Shown here in pieces: positions 25,287 through 34,003 of a stretch of 64,000 nt of DNA. Origin of the DNA: JANYBT01 sp038211475 (lineage in GTDB: Bacteria; Acidobacteriota; Terriglobia; Terriglobales; Acidobacteriaceae); NCBI GenBank assembly GCA_038211475.1, contig JBBQVN010000001.1:37419-101418 (forward strand), given 5' to 3'. Position 1 is the first letter of the stretch; every line of letters begins with the position of its first letter. A program made the translations under genes and the position numbers. The notes below the pieces were generated by a model. That model was not told where the DNA came from, ran no database searches, and saw nothing but the letters and a program-made list of their open reading frames with translations.

Positions 25287-25973
25287 GTGACCACCGCGAT
25301 TCTAGAAGTCTTCCAAAATACCTATCGCGAGCTGCGGCCCGAAACCAAAATGCCGGAGTTCTGCGTCGAATTCCGCAAGTTCGTCAGCATCACCAACAAC
25401 ATCCGCCTGCGCGATGGCACGCTTACCGTCAAACTGTCAGATTTACTGGAAGACGCGCCGCAAAACGTCCTGGAGTCGATCGCCCACATCCTGCTGGCCA
25501 AGGTGTACCGCAAGCCGGTGCAGCGCAACCAGATGCTGCGCTATCGCCGATATGTGGCCAGTCATGAGGTCGTCAGCAAAGCTCACTCGGTGCGGCAAGC
25601 CCGCGGGCGCAAGCGCATCACTAATCCCCAGGGCTTCGTCTACAATCTGGAAGCAATCTTCGACGAATTGAACCTGCAATACTTCTTCGGTTTCCTGGCC
25701 CGTCCCCGCATGAGCTGGAGCCAATTGCGCTCTCGCCACAGCCTGGGACACTTCGATCCGGCCCACAACACCATCGTGGTCAGCCGCGTCTTTGACTATC
25801 CCATGGTGCCCCGCTACGCAGTCGAGTACATCGTGTACCACGAGATGCTGCACTTGAAGCATCCCGTAAAACTGCGCGGCACCAAGCGCTGCGTCCACTC
25901 CGCGGAATTCCGTGCGGAAGAGAAGCTGTTCGGGAAAGTGAAAGAGGCCAAAGCGTTTTTGAAGAAGCTGTAA
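25287..25973 (+). CDS. SprT-like zinc metallopeptidase domain protein
   Basis: 228 residues. HEMLH at 185-189 gives the HExxH zinc site and His204 (in CVHSAEF) a likely third ligand, as in SprT/Spartan and M48-like minigluzincins. The N-terminal half is helical, with a conserved DGTLTVKLSDLLEDAP stretch. The start GTG 25287 is the first in-frame start, without a strong ribosome site. Function in DNA-protein crosslink repair is known for eukaryotic Spartan. For bacterial SprT the role is not established. Confidence 0.85.
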   Translation: MTTAILEVFQNTYRELRPETKMPEFCVEFRKFVSITNNIRLRDGTLTVKLSDLLEDAPQNVLESIAHILLAKVYRKPVQRNQMLRYRRYVASHEVVSKAHSVRQARGRKRITNPQGFVYNLEAIFDELNLQYFFGFLARPRMSWSQLRSRHSLGHFDPAHNTIVVSRVFDYPMVPRYAVEYIVYHEMLHLKHPVKLRGTKRCVHSAEFRAEEKLFGKVKEAKAFLKKL

Positions 25974-26022
25974 GCCTCGCCCTTTTCCGCCGCAGGACAT
26001 AAGCCGCTTGCAGCCCGCTTTC

Positions 26023-26038
26023 TGTGACTTCCGTCACA
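26023..26038. promoter_or_regulatory. CRP-type binding site upstream of the iron operon
   Basis: TGTGA-CTTCCG-TCACA: all ten conserved bases of a CRP/FNR-superfamily box. It lies about 100 bases before the FTR1 start. An identical core occurs at 58906-58921. Confidence 0.7.
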
Positions 26039-26093
26039 TTCCGGCGTGACCCGCCGCATTGACGGGCTCGGGGCCAACCCCTATCATGGAAGT

Positions 26094-26108
26094 TGAAATT
26101 GAATTTCA
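26094..26108. promoter_or_regulatory. Possible iron-regulator operator (7-1-7 palindrome)
   Basis: TGAAATT-G-AATTTCA is a perfect inverted repeat 28 bases before the FTR1 start. It matches the Fur 7-1-7 consensus at about 10 of 14 positions, and its A/T-rich character would also suit a DtxR-family operator. The operon's own ATPase carries a DtxR-like domain. Confidence 0.5.
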
Positions 26109-26136
26109 TTTTCAAAATCAAAAGGCCTAGGTTTTC

Positions 26137-27387
26137 ATGCTTCAGGCATTCATCATCACTCTCCGCGAAGGCGTAGAAGCGGCGCTGATTATTGGTATTA
26201 CCCTGGCCTATCTGGCCAAAATCGGGCGTAATGACCTGCGCAAGGCGGTTTACACAGCGCTCGGCGCCGCCTTTGCCGGCAGTCTGGGCGTTGCCGTGCT
26301 GCTCGCCCGCACTAAATGGAACCAGGACATTTTTGAAGGTTGGATCATGCTCGCCGCCGCCTTCTTCGTCGTGACCATGATTATTTTCATGATGAAGACC
26401 GGACGCAAGATGAAGGGCGAAATCGAAGGCAAAATCGGCCTGTTGGCGCGCGAGGACGCGTGGCTCGGCCTATTCTTTTTCGTGTTCCTCATGGTTCTTC
26501 GCGAGGGCGTGGAGACGGTTCTTATACTCTCCGCCGTCTCGCTGAATTCCAGCGCGCTGATGGGCTTTTTAGGAACCCTGGGTGGGGTCGCGGTCGCCAT
26601 CGCCTTTGGCGTCATGTTCGTGAAGGGCAGCGTCCGCATCAACCTTCAGAAATTCTTCAAGGTCACCACCGTGATTCTGTTCTTCGTGGCGGCCCAACTG
26701 ACGATCTCCGGCCTGCATGAACTGTCGGAAAATGGGGTGCTGCCCTCTTCCAAGCAGGAGATGGCGATCATCGGGCCCATCGTCCGCAACGATCTGTTTT
26801 TCTTTATCACAATTTTTGCTTTGGCTGCCCTGATGGTGTTGTTTGAGATGAAGCGGCGCGAGCCCGTCTCCATTCCAGAAGGCGGCGCAGCCCGGCGCAA
26901 AGCCTTGTGGAGCGCCAAACGCGAGCGTATGTGGATGGCATCCGTCTATGCCAGTTCGTTCCTGTTCATCCTGCTGGTAACGGCAGAATTTATTTATACC
27001 AAAAGTGTGAGTGCGCTTTCGCCCGCCACCGTGGTCAGCTTCGTTGGCGGGCAAGTCACCATTCCCCTCTCGCAAGTTTCCGACGGCGACCTGCATCGCT
27101 TTGTCGCCAAGGAGAACGGCATCGATGTGCGGTTTTGGTTATTTCTGAAACCCGACGGCAAGATCGCAACCGTCTTCGACGCCTGTGAGATTTGCGGGCC
27201 GGTGGGCTTCTACAAGGGTCCCAACGGAGTAGTTTGCAAGAATTGCGCCGCGCCCATCAACGGGCAGTCGGTGGGCATGGCAGGCGGCTGTAACCCCATC
27301 CCGCTTAAAGCCGAAGTGACCAAGGATGCCATCATCCTCACCGAGGCCGATCTGGTCGCGGGTAGCCGCATCTTCGAGCAGCATTAA
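26137..27387 (+). CDS. FTR1-family iron permease fused to a DUF2318 domain
   Basis: 416 residues. Seven to eight membrane helices include two REGVE iron-binding motifs (10-14 and 122-126), the hallmark of FTR1/EfeU/FetM permeases that move iron across the inner membrane. From about residue 300 a periplasmic-type DUF2318 domain follows, with CxxC pairs at Cys350/353 and Cys367/370 and a further Cys near 387. In E. coli fetMP-fetABCDEF and the Campylobacter P19 locus these are separate proteins. Here they are one chain. The ABC genes follow with 3 bases between. No P19/FetP copper protein gene is present. Confidence 0.9.
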   Translation: MLQAFIITLREGVEAALIIGITLAYLAKIGRNDLRKAVYTALGAAFAGSLGVAVLLARTKWNQDIFEGWIMLAAAFFVVTMIIFMMKTGRKMKGEIEGKIGLLAREDAWLGLFFFVFLMVLREGVETVLILSAVSLNSSALMGFLGTLGGVAVAIAFGVMFVKGSVRINLQKFFKVTTVILFFVAAQLTISGLHELSENGVLPSSKQEMAIIGPIVRNDLFFFITIFALAALMVLFEMKRREPVSIPEGGAARRKALWSAKRERMWMASVYASSFLFILLVTAEFIYTKSVSALSPATVVSFVGGQVTIPLSQVSDGDLHRFVAKENGIDVRFWLFLKPDGKIATVFDACEICGPVGFYKGPNGVVCKNCAAPINGQSVGMAGGCNPIPLKAEVTKDAIILTEADLVAGSRIFEQH

Positions 27388-27390
27388 GCC

Positions 27391-28656
27391 ATGTTTGGAC
27401 GCATCGTGTACGAATCATTCCGGCGGCAGAAGCGGCGTAAGATGCTGGCCGCAGTTGCTATTATGCTAGGCGTCACCGTGGCGACCGCCATGATTGCCGT
27501 GGCCACCGACATTGGCGACAAAATCAATCGCGAGTTGCGCAGCCTGGGCGCCAACCTGCTGGTCACGCCGCAGGAAGACTCGCTCGACGTGGAGATTGGC
27601 GGAGTCAATCTCCGGCCTCCCAGCGATGGAGACTTTCTCAGCGAAGCCGACCTGCCCAAAATCAAAGGCACATTCTGGCGTCACAACATCGTTGGATTTG
27701 CGCCCATGCTTCCCGTCAGTGTCGCCTTGTCTGCCAATGGCGCCACTCGGGAGGTTCCCCTGCTCGGCACGTATTTTGCAAAGCCCATGTCGTTTGGCAA
27801 AGATGACTTCGTCACCGGCGTCCGCACTACCCACCCCTGGTGGAAGGTGCAGGGCGCGTGGCCCAATGACAATTCCACCGACGTGCTGGTGGGCGAGCGT
27901 CTAGCCACGAGCTTGGGCGTGAAGCCGGGAGATTCCCTGGATTTCGCTGACTCGGCCCACCACATCAGCGGCATTCTCTCCGTTGGCAGTTCTGAGGACA
28001 ACCAGATCGTGGCCCCGCTTGCGGTCGCCCAACAGGTGATCGCCAAGCCAGGGGCGGTGCGACGCATTTACGTCAGCGCGCTCACCAAGCCGGAAGATGC
28101 CTTGGCCCGGCGCGATCCCAAGAGCATGAACCCGGAGCTGTTTGACCGCTGGTATTGCTCGCCTTACGTGCAGTCCATCGCATACCAGTTGCAGGAGGCC
28201 ATTCCGCACTCGCATGCGGAGCAAATTCGGCAGGTGTCGCAAAACGAAGGAACTGTGCTCGCCCGCATTAAGGGGCTGATGTTGTTGGTCACGCTCGCTG
28301 CCTTGCTGGCTTCGTCGCTGGCAGTTTCGGCGGCCATGGCGACGGCCATCTTCGAGCGGCGAGTGGAAGTGGGGCTGCTGAAGGCACTGGGCGCAGGCGA
28401 CTTTGCCGTAGCGTCGCTATTCTTTGCTGAGGCTGCACTGTTGGCCCTCTTCGGAGGCGTAGCTGGTTTTGCCGCGGGCGCGTTGCTCGCCCGCCAGATT
28501 GGGCGAACCATTTTTGCTTCCGAGATCACCATTCAGCCCGTGCTTTTTCCCATCATCCTGGCAATTGCGGTGATCGTAACTTTTGGCGGCAGCGCGATTG
28601 CCATTCGGCGAGCGGTCAAGTTTGACCCGGTGTTTGCCCTGCGCGGTGACGCATGA
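27391..28656 (+). CDS. ABC transporter permease, FtsX/MacB-like (FetB/C-type) 1
   Basis: 421 residues. An N-terminal helix (about 14-34), a large extracytoplasmic MacB-PCD-like domain (40-285) and three C-terminal helices (FtsX domain, with VEVGLLKALGA before the second) are visible. Such permeases in P19/Fet loci do not import substrate classically but may transfer mechanical energy or reductant. It overlaps the next permease by ATGA. Confidence 0.9.
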   Translation: MFGRIVYESFRRQKRRKMLAAVAIMLGVTVATAMIAVATDIGDKINRELRSLGANLLVTPQEDSLDVEIGGVNLRPPSDGDFLSEADLPKIKGTFWRHNIVGFAPMLPVSVALSANGATREVPLLGTYFAKPMSFGKDDFVTGVRTTHPWWKVQGAWPNDNSTDVLVGERLATSLGVKPGDSLDFADSAHHISGILSVGSSEDNQIVAPLAVAQQVIAKPGAVRRIYVSALTKPEDALARRDPKSMNPELFDRWYCSPYVQSIAYQLQEAIPHSHAEQIRQVSQNEGTVLARIKGLMLLVTLAALLASSLAVSAAMATAIFERRVEVGLLKALGAGDFAVASLFFAEAALLALFGGVAGFAAGALLARQIGRTIFASEITIQPVLFPIILAIAVIVTFGGSAIAIRRAVKFDPVFALRGDA

Positions 28657-29810
28657 GCACGGTTACTGCTCCGTTTGCGCCGGATTTGCGCGAGAGGCGC
28701 GCCGGCAAGCCACACACTTCGATGTTTTTTCGCATGTTGTTGCGCGCCGCGGTGTTGCGACGCGGGCGTGCGGCTTCGGCTCTGCTGGCAATGATTGTCG
28801 CCGCCACCGTTGCCACCGCCATGATGAATCTCTACGTAGACGTACAAGCCAAGTTGCGCACCGAATTCCGCAGCTATGGCGCTAACATCGTGGTGGTCGC
28901 CAAGGACGGCGCTTCCCTTCCCTCCTCCGCCCAGGATACCGTCACCGCCGCACTGCAAGGTCACGGCCAAGCCGTCCCATTCGCGTTTGTGGTGGCACGA
29001 ACTTCCAGCGACCAACCGGTGGTAGTGGCTGGCACCAACTTCGACCAGGTTCGCACCTTGAACCGCTGGTGGTCGGTAAGTCGCTGGCCTTCTGCTCCCC
29101 AGGAAGCGCTGCTAGGCATGAGGGCGGTTCCAGTAGTGGCTCCTCGAGGCGAGCCGTTTGATTTGACTTTCCAGGGGCGATCGCTGCATTTGAATTCCGC
29201 TGGCACTTTGCAGACTGGCGCCGCTGAAGACAACCGCGTCTACTTGAGCATGAATGATTTTGCCGCTTGGACCGGAGTGCCGCCTTCGACCATCGAAGTC
29301 GCGGCCTCTGGCGCGCCCTCAGAAGTGGAAGCAACCATGCAGAGACTGGCCGCAGCTCTTCCCGCCGCCGACGTCCGACCAGTGCGCCAGATTGTGGAAG
29401 GAGAGGCGCGGGTGCTGGGCAAGACTCGAGCGACATTGCTGGCCGCCTCGGTACTGATTATTCTTACCTCAGCGTTATGTGTGTTTTCGACCCTCACCGG
29501 TTGGGTCTTTGACCGTCGCAGGGACTTTGCAGTGATGAAGGCGCTGGGCGCTTCCGAGAAGCTGGTCAGCGGATTCTTCGCAGCCGAGGCCGCCGCGCTA
29601 GGGGCCGTGGGCGCGCTGCTCGGGTATGCGTTGGGCATTGGCGTGGCCGCGTGGATTGGCCGCGCCAACTTCAATGCTACTGTTACACCCCGGCTATCTG
29701 TATTTCCATGGGTGCTGGCGGGGAGCATGGCCGTGGCCATCCTGTCGGCGATTGTCCCGATGATCATGCTGCGCAAAGTGCAGCCGGCGATCATCCTGAG
29801 GGGAGAGTAG
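28653..29810 (+). CDS. ABC transporter permease, FtsX/MacB-like (FetB/C-type) 2
   Basis: 385 residues, paralogous layout to the previous gene: N-terminal helix, periplasmic domain, three C-terminal helices (FDRRRDFAVMKALGASE is the coupling region). It probably forms a heterodimer with the previous permease. The ATPase ATG follows directly after its TAG. Confidence 0.9.
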   Translation: MSTVTAPFAPDLRERRAGKPHTSMFFRMLLRAAVLRRGRAASALLAMIVAATVATAMMNLYVDVQAKLRTEFRSYGANIVVVAKDGASLPSSAQDTVTAALQGHGQAVPFAFVVARTSSDQPVVVAGTNFDQVRTLNRWWSVSRWPSAPQEALLGMRAVPVVAPRGEPFDLTFQGRSLHLNSAGTLQTGAAEDNRVYLSMNDFAAWTGVPPSTIEVAASGAPSEVEATMQRLAAALPAADVRPVRQIVEGEARVLGKTRATLLAASVLIILTSALCVFSTLTGWVFDRRRDFAVMKALGASEKLVSGFFAAEAAALGAVGALLGYALGIGVAAWIGRANFNATVTPRLSVFPWVLAGSMAVAILSAIVPMIMLRKVQPAIILRGE

Positions 29811-31034
29811 ATGATCAAGCTGAAGAACGTCAGCAAAGTGTATCCCGCTAAGGCGGAAGCCAGCGGCGGGGTGATCCGCGCTCTCGATAACATCTCGCTG
29901 GAAGTTGCGCCCGGAGAGTGGTTGTCAGTCATGGGCCCCTCGGGCTCTGGCAAGTCGAGCCTGGTCAACCTGATCGGCTGCCTCGACCGCCCCAGCATGG
30001 GCGAGATCTGGCTGGATGGCGCCGACGTCGCCAACATCAGCGCCAGCGATTTAAACCGCGTGCGCGCGGAAAAGATTGGCTTTGTATTCCAGCAGTTTCA
30101 CCTCATCCCCTACCTCACGGCGGTGGAGAACGTGATGCTGGCTCAGTATCTGCATAGCATGACCGATGAGAACGAAGCCCTTGAGTCCCTTGATCGCGTC
30201 GGCCTGAAGGACCGGGCGCACCACGTCCCGTCCCAGCTTTCGGGCGGCGAACAGCAGCGGGTCTGCATTGCCCGCGCCCTCATCAACGATCCCAGGATTG
30301 TGCTGGCCGACGAGCCCACCGGAAACCTTGATGCCGCCAACGAAGAGATTGTGATCCGGCTTTTGCGCGAGCTGCACCAGCAGGGACGCACCATCGTCAT
30401 GGTCACCCATGACCCCGTCGTTGCCCGTCTGGCGGACCGCAGAATCGAGCTCCATCACGGCCAGATCGCCGCCCAGGAACTCTTCTCCATGGCCGACGAC
30501 GAACAGTTCGACGAAGTGCTGGAAGAACTTTGGGTGGTCGAAGAGCATGGTCAGATCGCCGAGATCGGACACATGGAAGTACACGGCGCGCTGCCCGTCA
30601 GCATCGCGGTGGAGAAGATGGCGGAGATGGGCCTGGTGGTCACCGACCCTCATCCCCCGGAAATTCACAACCACAGACCGATCAGTAATCCCTGCCACGA
30701 CGCGCTGAAGCCGTCAGGTTTTTCCAGCGGTGATGGTTCGCTGATTGTCCGGTTGACTCCGCGCGGGCGTGACCGTGCCTCCAGCATTATCCGCCGCCAC
30801 CGGCTGGCCGAACGCCTATTCACCGACAGTCTGGCCATGGATAGCGAAACTGAGATCGAGCAGCAAGCCTGCAAGTTTGAACACATCCTGTCCCCCGGCG
30901 CCACCGACAAAATCTGCACTTTCCTGGGCCACCCCAGGACTTGTCCCCATGGCGCGGCGATTCCGCCCGGCCCTTGCTGCGCCGGACGCCTGGTGGCCGA
31001 CCCCGCAGCTGTCAACCAAGTTCAGCGAGCCTAA
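29811..31034 (+). CDS. ABC ATPase fused to a DtxR/IdeR-like iron-dependent repressor
   Basis: 407 residues against about 230 for LolD/MacB-type ATPases. Residues 1-225 are a complete NBD: Walker A GPSGSGKSS (42-50), signature LSGGE (143-147), Walker B IVLADEP (163-169), H-loop H200. Residues 230-390 match the DtxR family: a winged-helix-like stretch (233-278), then LTPRGR (315-320), RRHRLAERL (328-336) and CKFEH (354-358), ending CPHG-IPPGPCC (378-390). Ligand equivalents His330, Glu334, Glu350, Cys354, Glu357 and His358 are present. A His/Cys-containing insert (about 281-300) separates the two DtxR parts. The chain is continuous with no stop or shift. It energises the two permeases and may sense iron. 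murI follows 8 bases later. Confidence 0.88.
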   Translation: MIKLKNVSKVYPAKAEASGGVIRALDNISLEVAPGEWLSVMGPSGSGKSSLVNLIGCLDRPSMGEIWLDGADVANISASDLNRVRAEKIGFVFQQFHLIPYLTAVENVMLAQYLHSMTDENEALESLDRVGLKDRAHHVPSQLSGGEQQRVCIARALINDPRIVLADEPTGNLDAANEEIVIRLLRELHQQGRTIVMVTHDPVVARLADRRIELHHGQIAAQELFSMADDEQFDEVLEELWVVEEHGQIAEIGHMEVHGALPVSIAVEKMAEMGLVVTDPHPPEIHNHRPISNPCHDALKPSGFSSGDGSLIVRLTPRGRDRASSIIRRHRLAERLFTDSLAMDSETEIEQQACKFEHILSPGATDKICTFLGHPRTCPHGAAIPPGPCCAGRLVADPAAVNQVQRA

Positions 31035-31042
31035 TTCTGGCG

Positions 31043-31840
31043 ATGAAAAGACCCACCATAGGCGTGTTCGACTCCGGCGTGGGAGGCCTAACCGTACTTA
31101 AAGCATTACTTGAGCTTATCCCCGGAGCTGACTATATCTACTTCGGTGATACTGCCCGCCTGCCCTATGGTTCCAAGTCTGCCGAGACCGTTGCCCACTA
31201 TGCCGTGGGCGCGGTCCACTTCCTGCAGGAACACAACGCCGAACTGCTGGTGATCGCCTGCAACACGGCCACCGCCCTGGCCCTCGACAAGATTAAGCTG
31301 GCGGCTCACGTGGAGGTGGTGGGCGTGGTCGAACCGGGTGCCCAAGCCGCCGCAGCAGCCAGCCGACGGGGCAAGGTTGCCGTTATCGGCACTGCGGCCA
31401 CCGTCGCTAGCCATGCGTACCGCAGAGCTTTAGAGGCGCGCGGCGTGGAAGTGCGCGAGCAGGCTTGCCCGCTCTTGGTGCCCCTGGTCGAAGAGGGTTG
31501 GGTGGACCACCCCGTCACCGAGCAGGTCGCGCGAATTTATCTGGATGAAGTCTTCAGCGGCGAGTTTGCCGACGCCGACGCCCTAGTCCTGGGTTGCACC
31601 CACTATCCTCTGCTCAAGCCCGTGCTGGCCCGCCTCGCGCCTCCCCATGTTGTGATTGTAGATTCGGCAGAATCAACGGCGCGTGTGGTGGCCGAGTCGG
31701 CCGTCGCGCAATCAGGCGGTGACGGAGAGCAGACGCTGCATTTCTTCGCGACCGATTCGGTGGAGAAGTTTCGGCGCCTGGGCGAGAGGTTCCTGGGCCG
31801 GGCGATTCAAGACGTGCAACACGTCGACTTAAAAGAGTAG
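31043..31840 (+). CDS. murI: Glutamate racemase
   Basis: 265 residues. It makes D-glutamate for peptidoglycan. GVFDSGVGGLTV, the catalytic ACNTAT cysteine and GCTHYPLL second cysteine are intact. ATG 31043 was chosen; an upstream in-frame extension overlaps the ATPase. Spacing of 8 bases after the ABC-DtxR gene indicates a shared transcript. Its last 163 bases (31678-31840) are duplicated at 34004-34166, where they no longer belong to a gene. Confidence 0.96.
   Translation: MKRPTIGVFDSGVGGLTVLKALLELIPGADYIYFGDTARLPYGSKSAETVAHYAVGAVHFLQEHNAELLVIACNTATALALDKIKLAAHVEVVGVVEPGAQAAAAASRRGKVAVIGTAATVASHAYRRALEARGVEVREQACPLLVPLVEEGWVDHPVTEQVARIYLDEVFSGEFADADALVLGCTHYPLLKPVLARLAPPHVVIVDSAESTARVVAESAVAQSGGDGEQTLHFFATDSVEKFRRLGERFLGRAIQDVQHVDLKE
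31678..31840 (+). repeat. 163-bp direct repeat, copy 1 (3' end of murI)
   Basis: Identical length and 158/163 matching bases with 34004-34166, with no indels. One difference converts the stop TAG to TAA. It bounds the left side of the accessory insert. Confidence 0.92.
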
Positions 31841-32068
31841 AAGCCCCGCGGTAATACAGTCGGCGTGATGTCACCCTGCATATCAAAGAACTTTGCCCCG
31901 TTTATATTAAGCTTCTGACAAGTTTCGCCAATGCGCAGCCGTGTGTATTATTGCGCAACGACTGCTGAGGATGATCGGATAGAGACGTTCAGGCTACATT
32001 GGGCAGGAATTCGCAAGAGTAGGAAAGAAGGGTAGTGGTGGTGGGTTCCAACGAGCCGCGGGTGAATC

Positions 32069-33076
32069 CTAGTGAGTGGTTCCAAGCAGGGGTCTTTGGA
32101 TCTGCGATTCTAAATGCTTTAGTGAATGGGTGATGGTCTGGATATATCCCTCCAAAAGCTCACGTCTGCTCAGATTGTGCAGCAACTGGCCTCCGACGAG
32201 GCGAACCATCAGTGATGTCGGTAGTCCCAAAAGGGGTTCACCAGCTAACATTGTCACGGCCCATCCAGCGCCTGACGCAAGTATCGCCAGCGATCCGCGC
32301 TCTGTAACATTGCGCAAAGCCTGATCAGGGGTAACCTTGCCCTGTCGATACGCTTTGATATTCAGCGAGACGGCGAGAGCAATTACGATTGCTGGACCAA
32401 AAACCGGGAAATGGTGCGCCGCATCTGCGACGTCGGCGTGACCCACCGCATCCGCCATGTGTCCGTTAAGGTGCTGCAGGGTTTCGTGTCCGTCAAGAAC
32501 GTGACCAAAAACGTCCGGGTTGTCAGCCAACCTCGCGTAGAGTTCGTGAGGTACAACTACGGATATGTCTGGGTGGGCGGCAATCGCGTCCCGCACATAA
32601 TCAAGACTTTCAGTGGCCTTGAGCTGAAGCAGGCTATCGATATGCCCATGCGAGTCGTGAATAACGATGTCCCAGCCCGGATTGTTTGCGGTGTGCGCGA
32701 GCTCAGCTGAGAAACCAATCGGCAGGTGACCATGATTGAGCCAGTCAGCGTAGTCCAGTTCGAATAACTTCCCTTTTACCCCGCTAATTAAACCCATCAG
32801 TCGGTCTGGATCTTTGGCTAGACCATTAACTGCATGGACGAAGTCGGTTCCGTATTGAGGGTATTGGTCATGGAACGCCTCAATAACGTTTGGTGGAATC
32901 TGCCACTCGGCAACCTTTCCGGCCAGTATCTCCGAGACCGACACGCCTGCGATCACGGCACTGTCGACAAAATCTTCTGATGACACGGCCCGTCGGAGCA
33001 GGTCCGCAGGCTTATTGAGCGATCCTTTTTGGTTCCGATTCTCTCTTTCCCATCGCTCTCGGTTTTCAGGAGTCAA
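32069..33076 (-). CDS. Membrane protein with PD-(D/E)xK nuclease-like motifs
   Basis: 335 residues, family not recognised. Residues 100-155 carry GKLFE (Glu106), NNPGWDIVI (Asp136) and LLQLKAT (Gln151-x-Lys153), in the order and spacing of the E...D...(E/Q)xK catalytic set of restriction-endonuclease-like folds. Two hydrophobic segments follow (226-240 and 262-280, the latter Gly/Ala-rich), giving a possible pore or membrane anchor. The TTG start at 33076 is fixed by AGGGAGGA seven bases upstream. It is the second gene of a two-gene unit with 33141-33695. A defence effector or toxin is plausible but unproven. Confidence 0.72.
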   Translation of the reverse strand: MTPENRERWERENRNQKGSLNKPADLLRRAVSSEDFVDSAVIAGVSVSEILAGKVAEWQIPPNVIEAFHDQYPQYGTDFVHAVNGLAKDPDRLMGLISGVKGKLFELDYADWLNHGHLPIGFSAELAHTANNPGWDIVIHDSHGHIDSLLQLKATESLDYVRDAIAAHPDISVVVPHELYARLADNPDVFGHVLDGHETLQHLNGHMADAVGHADVADAAHHFPVFGPAIVIALAVSLNIKAYRQGKVTPDQALRNVTERGSLAILASGAGWAVTMLAGEPLLGLPTSLMVRLVGGQLLHNLSRRELLEGYIQTITHSLKHLESQIQRPLLGTTH

Positions 33077-33140
33077 TTTTATTCCTCCCTGTCAGGCGCC
33101 GAAGCACGACAAACTGACCGAGCAACAACTAACACCGGGG

Positions 33141-33695
33141 TCATCTCGTACGTAGCACGAACCACGCAGTCCACCCCATTGCCAGCCACGAGAGAGCCAC
33201 GGCCACACAGGCCCAGCCCGCCGTGAGACGCACCATCCGCGCCATCTCTGACTCCCTCTCTTGTGCAGAGAGCAATTTCCTGCTCGCATCTTCAGCCAGG
33301 CCCCTTGCTGTATCAGCCATCTGTAGAGCGTTGGCTAGTGCAGTGCTCGCATTCTCCCAGTTGCTTTTCGCCTCCACCGCATGCTCGGATGCGCGCCCTT
33401 CGGCAGCTTGTGCCATCTCCAGACGTTCGGATGCACCTCCGAACTTGGCTGCCTCCTCGAGCAGCCGTGACTCGGCTTGGGTTACTGACTCGGCCTTCTG
33501 TATTCGTTCATCTGCTCTGCGGATACGATCGCGAATTTCGCCTTTGATTTGATCGATCTTGTCGAGAAGCTCGATGAGCTTGGTGGAAAAAAGATCATTC
33601 CAGTGATCCTGCTCGGCTAGACGCGCAAGGGTCTTTTCCACCAGTTCAGGGTCACTGGGAGAAACCATGTCGCGCATGGTCTTTAGAAAGCTCAT
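33141..33695 (-). CDS. Long coiled-coil protein with C-terminal membrane anchor
   Basis: 184 residues. From about 12 to 150 it is Ala/Glu/Arg/Lys-rich, a continuous coiled coil (ADERIQKAESVTQAESRLLEE and similar heptads). Residues about 160-178 form a Trp-rich membrane helix followed by LRTR. It is tail-anchored with the coil in the cytoplasm, by the positive-inside rule. It is the first gene of the unit; the nuclease-like gene starts 64 bases downstream. No homology recognised. It could hold or regulate the partner at the membrane. Confidence 0.72.
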   Translation of the reverse strand: MSFLKTMRDMVSPSDPELVEKTLARLAEQDHWNDLFSTKLIELLDKIDQIKGEIRDRIRRADERIQKAESVTQAESRLLEEAAKFGGASERLEMAQAAEGRASEHAVEAKSNWENASTALANALQMADTARGLAEDASRKLLSAQERESEMARMVRLTAGWACVAVALSWLAMGWTAWFVLRTR

Positions 33696-34003
33696 AAATG
33701 TCGCAATTCCGCCACCAACTTCAGGCTAAGTCGGCGACGATGACGAGGATTTCCAGTCGTACTACGGCAATTGTGCTCTCCCTCACACAGAAAATCAAGT
33801 TATTCTCTCGATTTGTCACAGAATCCGACCTTGACGACGAGGCGTTGGGCCACCACGCCCATACCTTTCGATATCGACCTCAAAGTGCGCCGGGAAAAGC
33901 TTTTTTGAGTAGAAAACGCGGGTGCTGAAGCGAGACTTATTGACGTCAGACGAGCGATGGCTAAAGCCGCGCCTCGTAAAGGCCAACTTGCGGGCTGTGG
34001 GTA

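Larger units (their letters stand above)
31841..34003. mobile_element. Accessory insert between duplicated murI ends
   Basis: 2.16 kb of visibly lower-GC DNA with two minus-strand genes. No integrase, transposase or terminal inverted repeat can be seen, so its mobility is inferred from the flanking repeats only. 31841-32068 and 33696-34003 hold no supported gene. Confidence 0.6.

Noticed and set aside
33800..34003. Extra upstream murI sequence before the second repeat copy
   Set aside because: Matches stop abruptly at 34004; the sequence to the left has no resemblance to murI.
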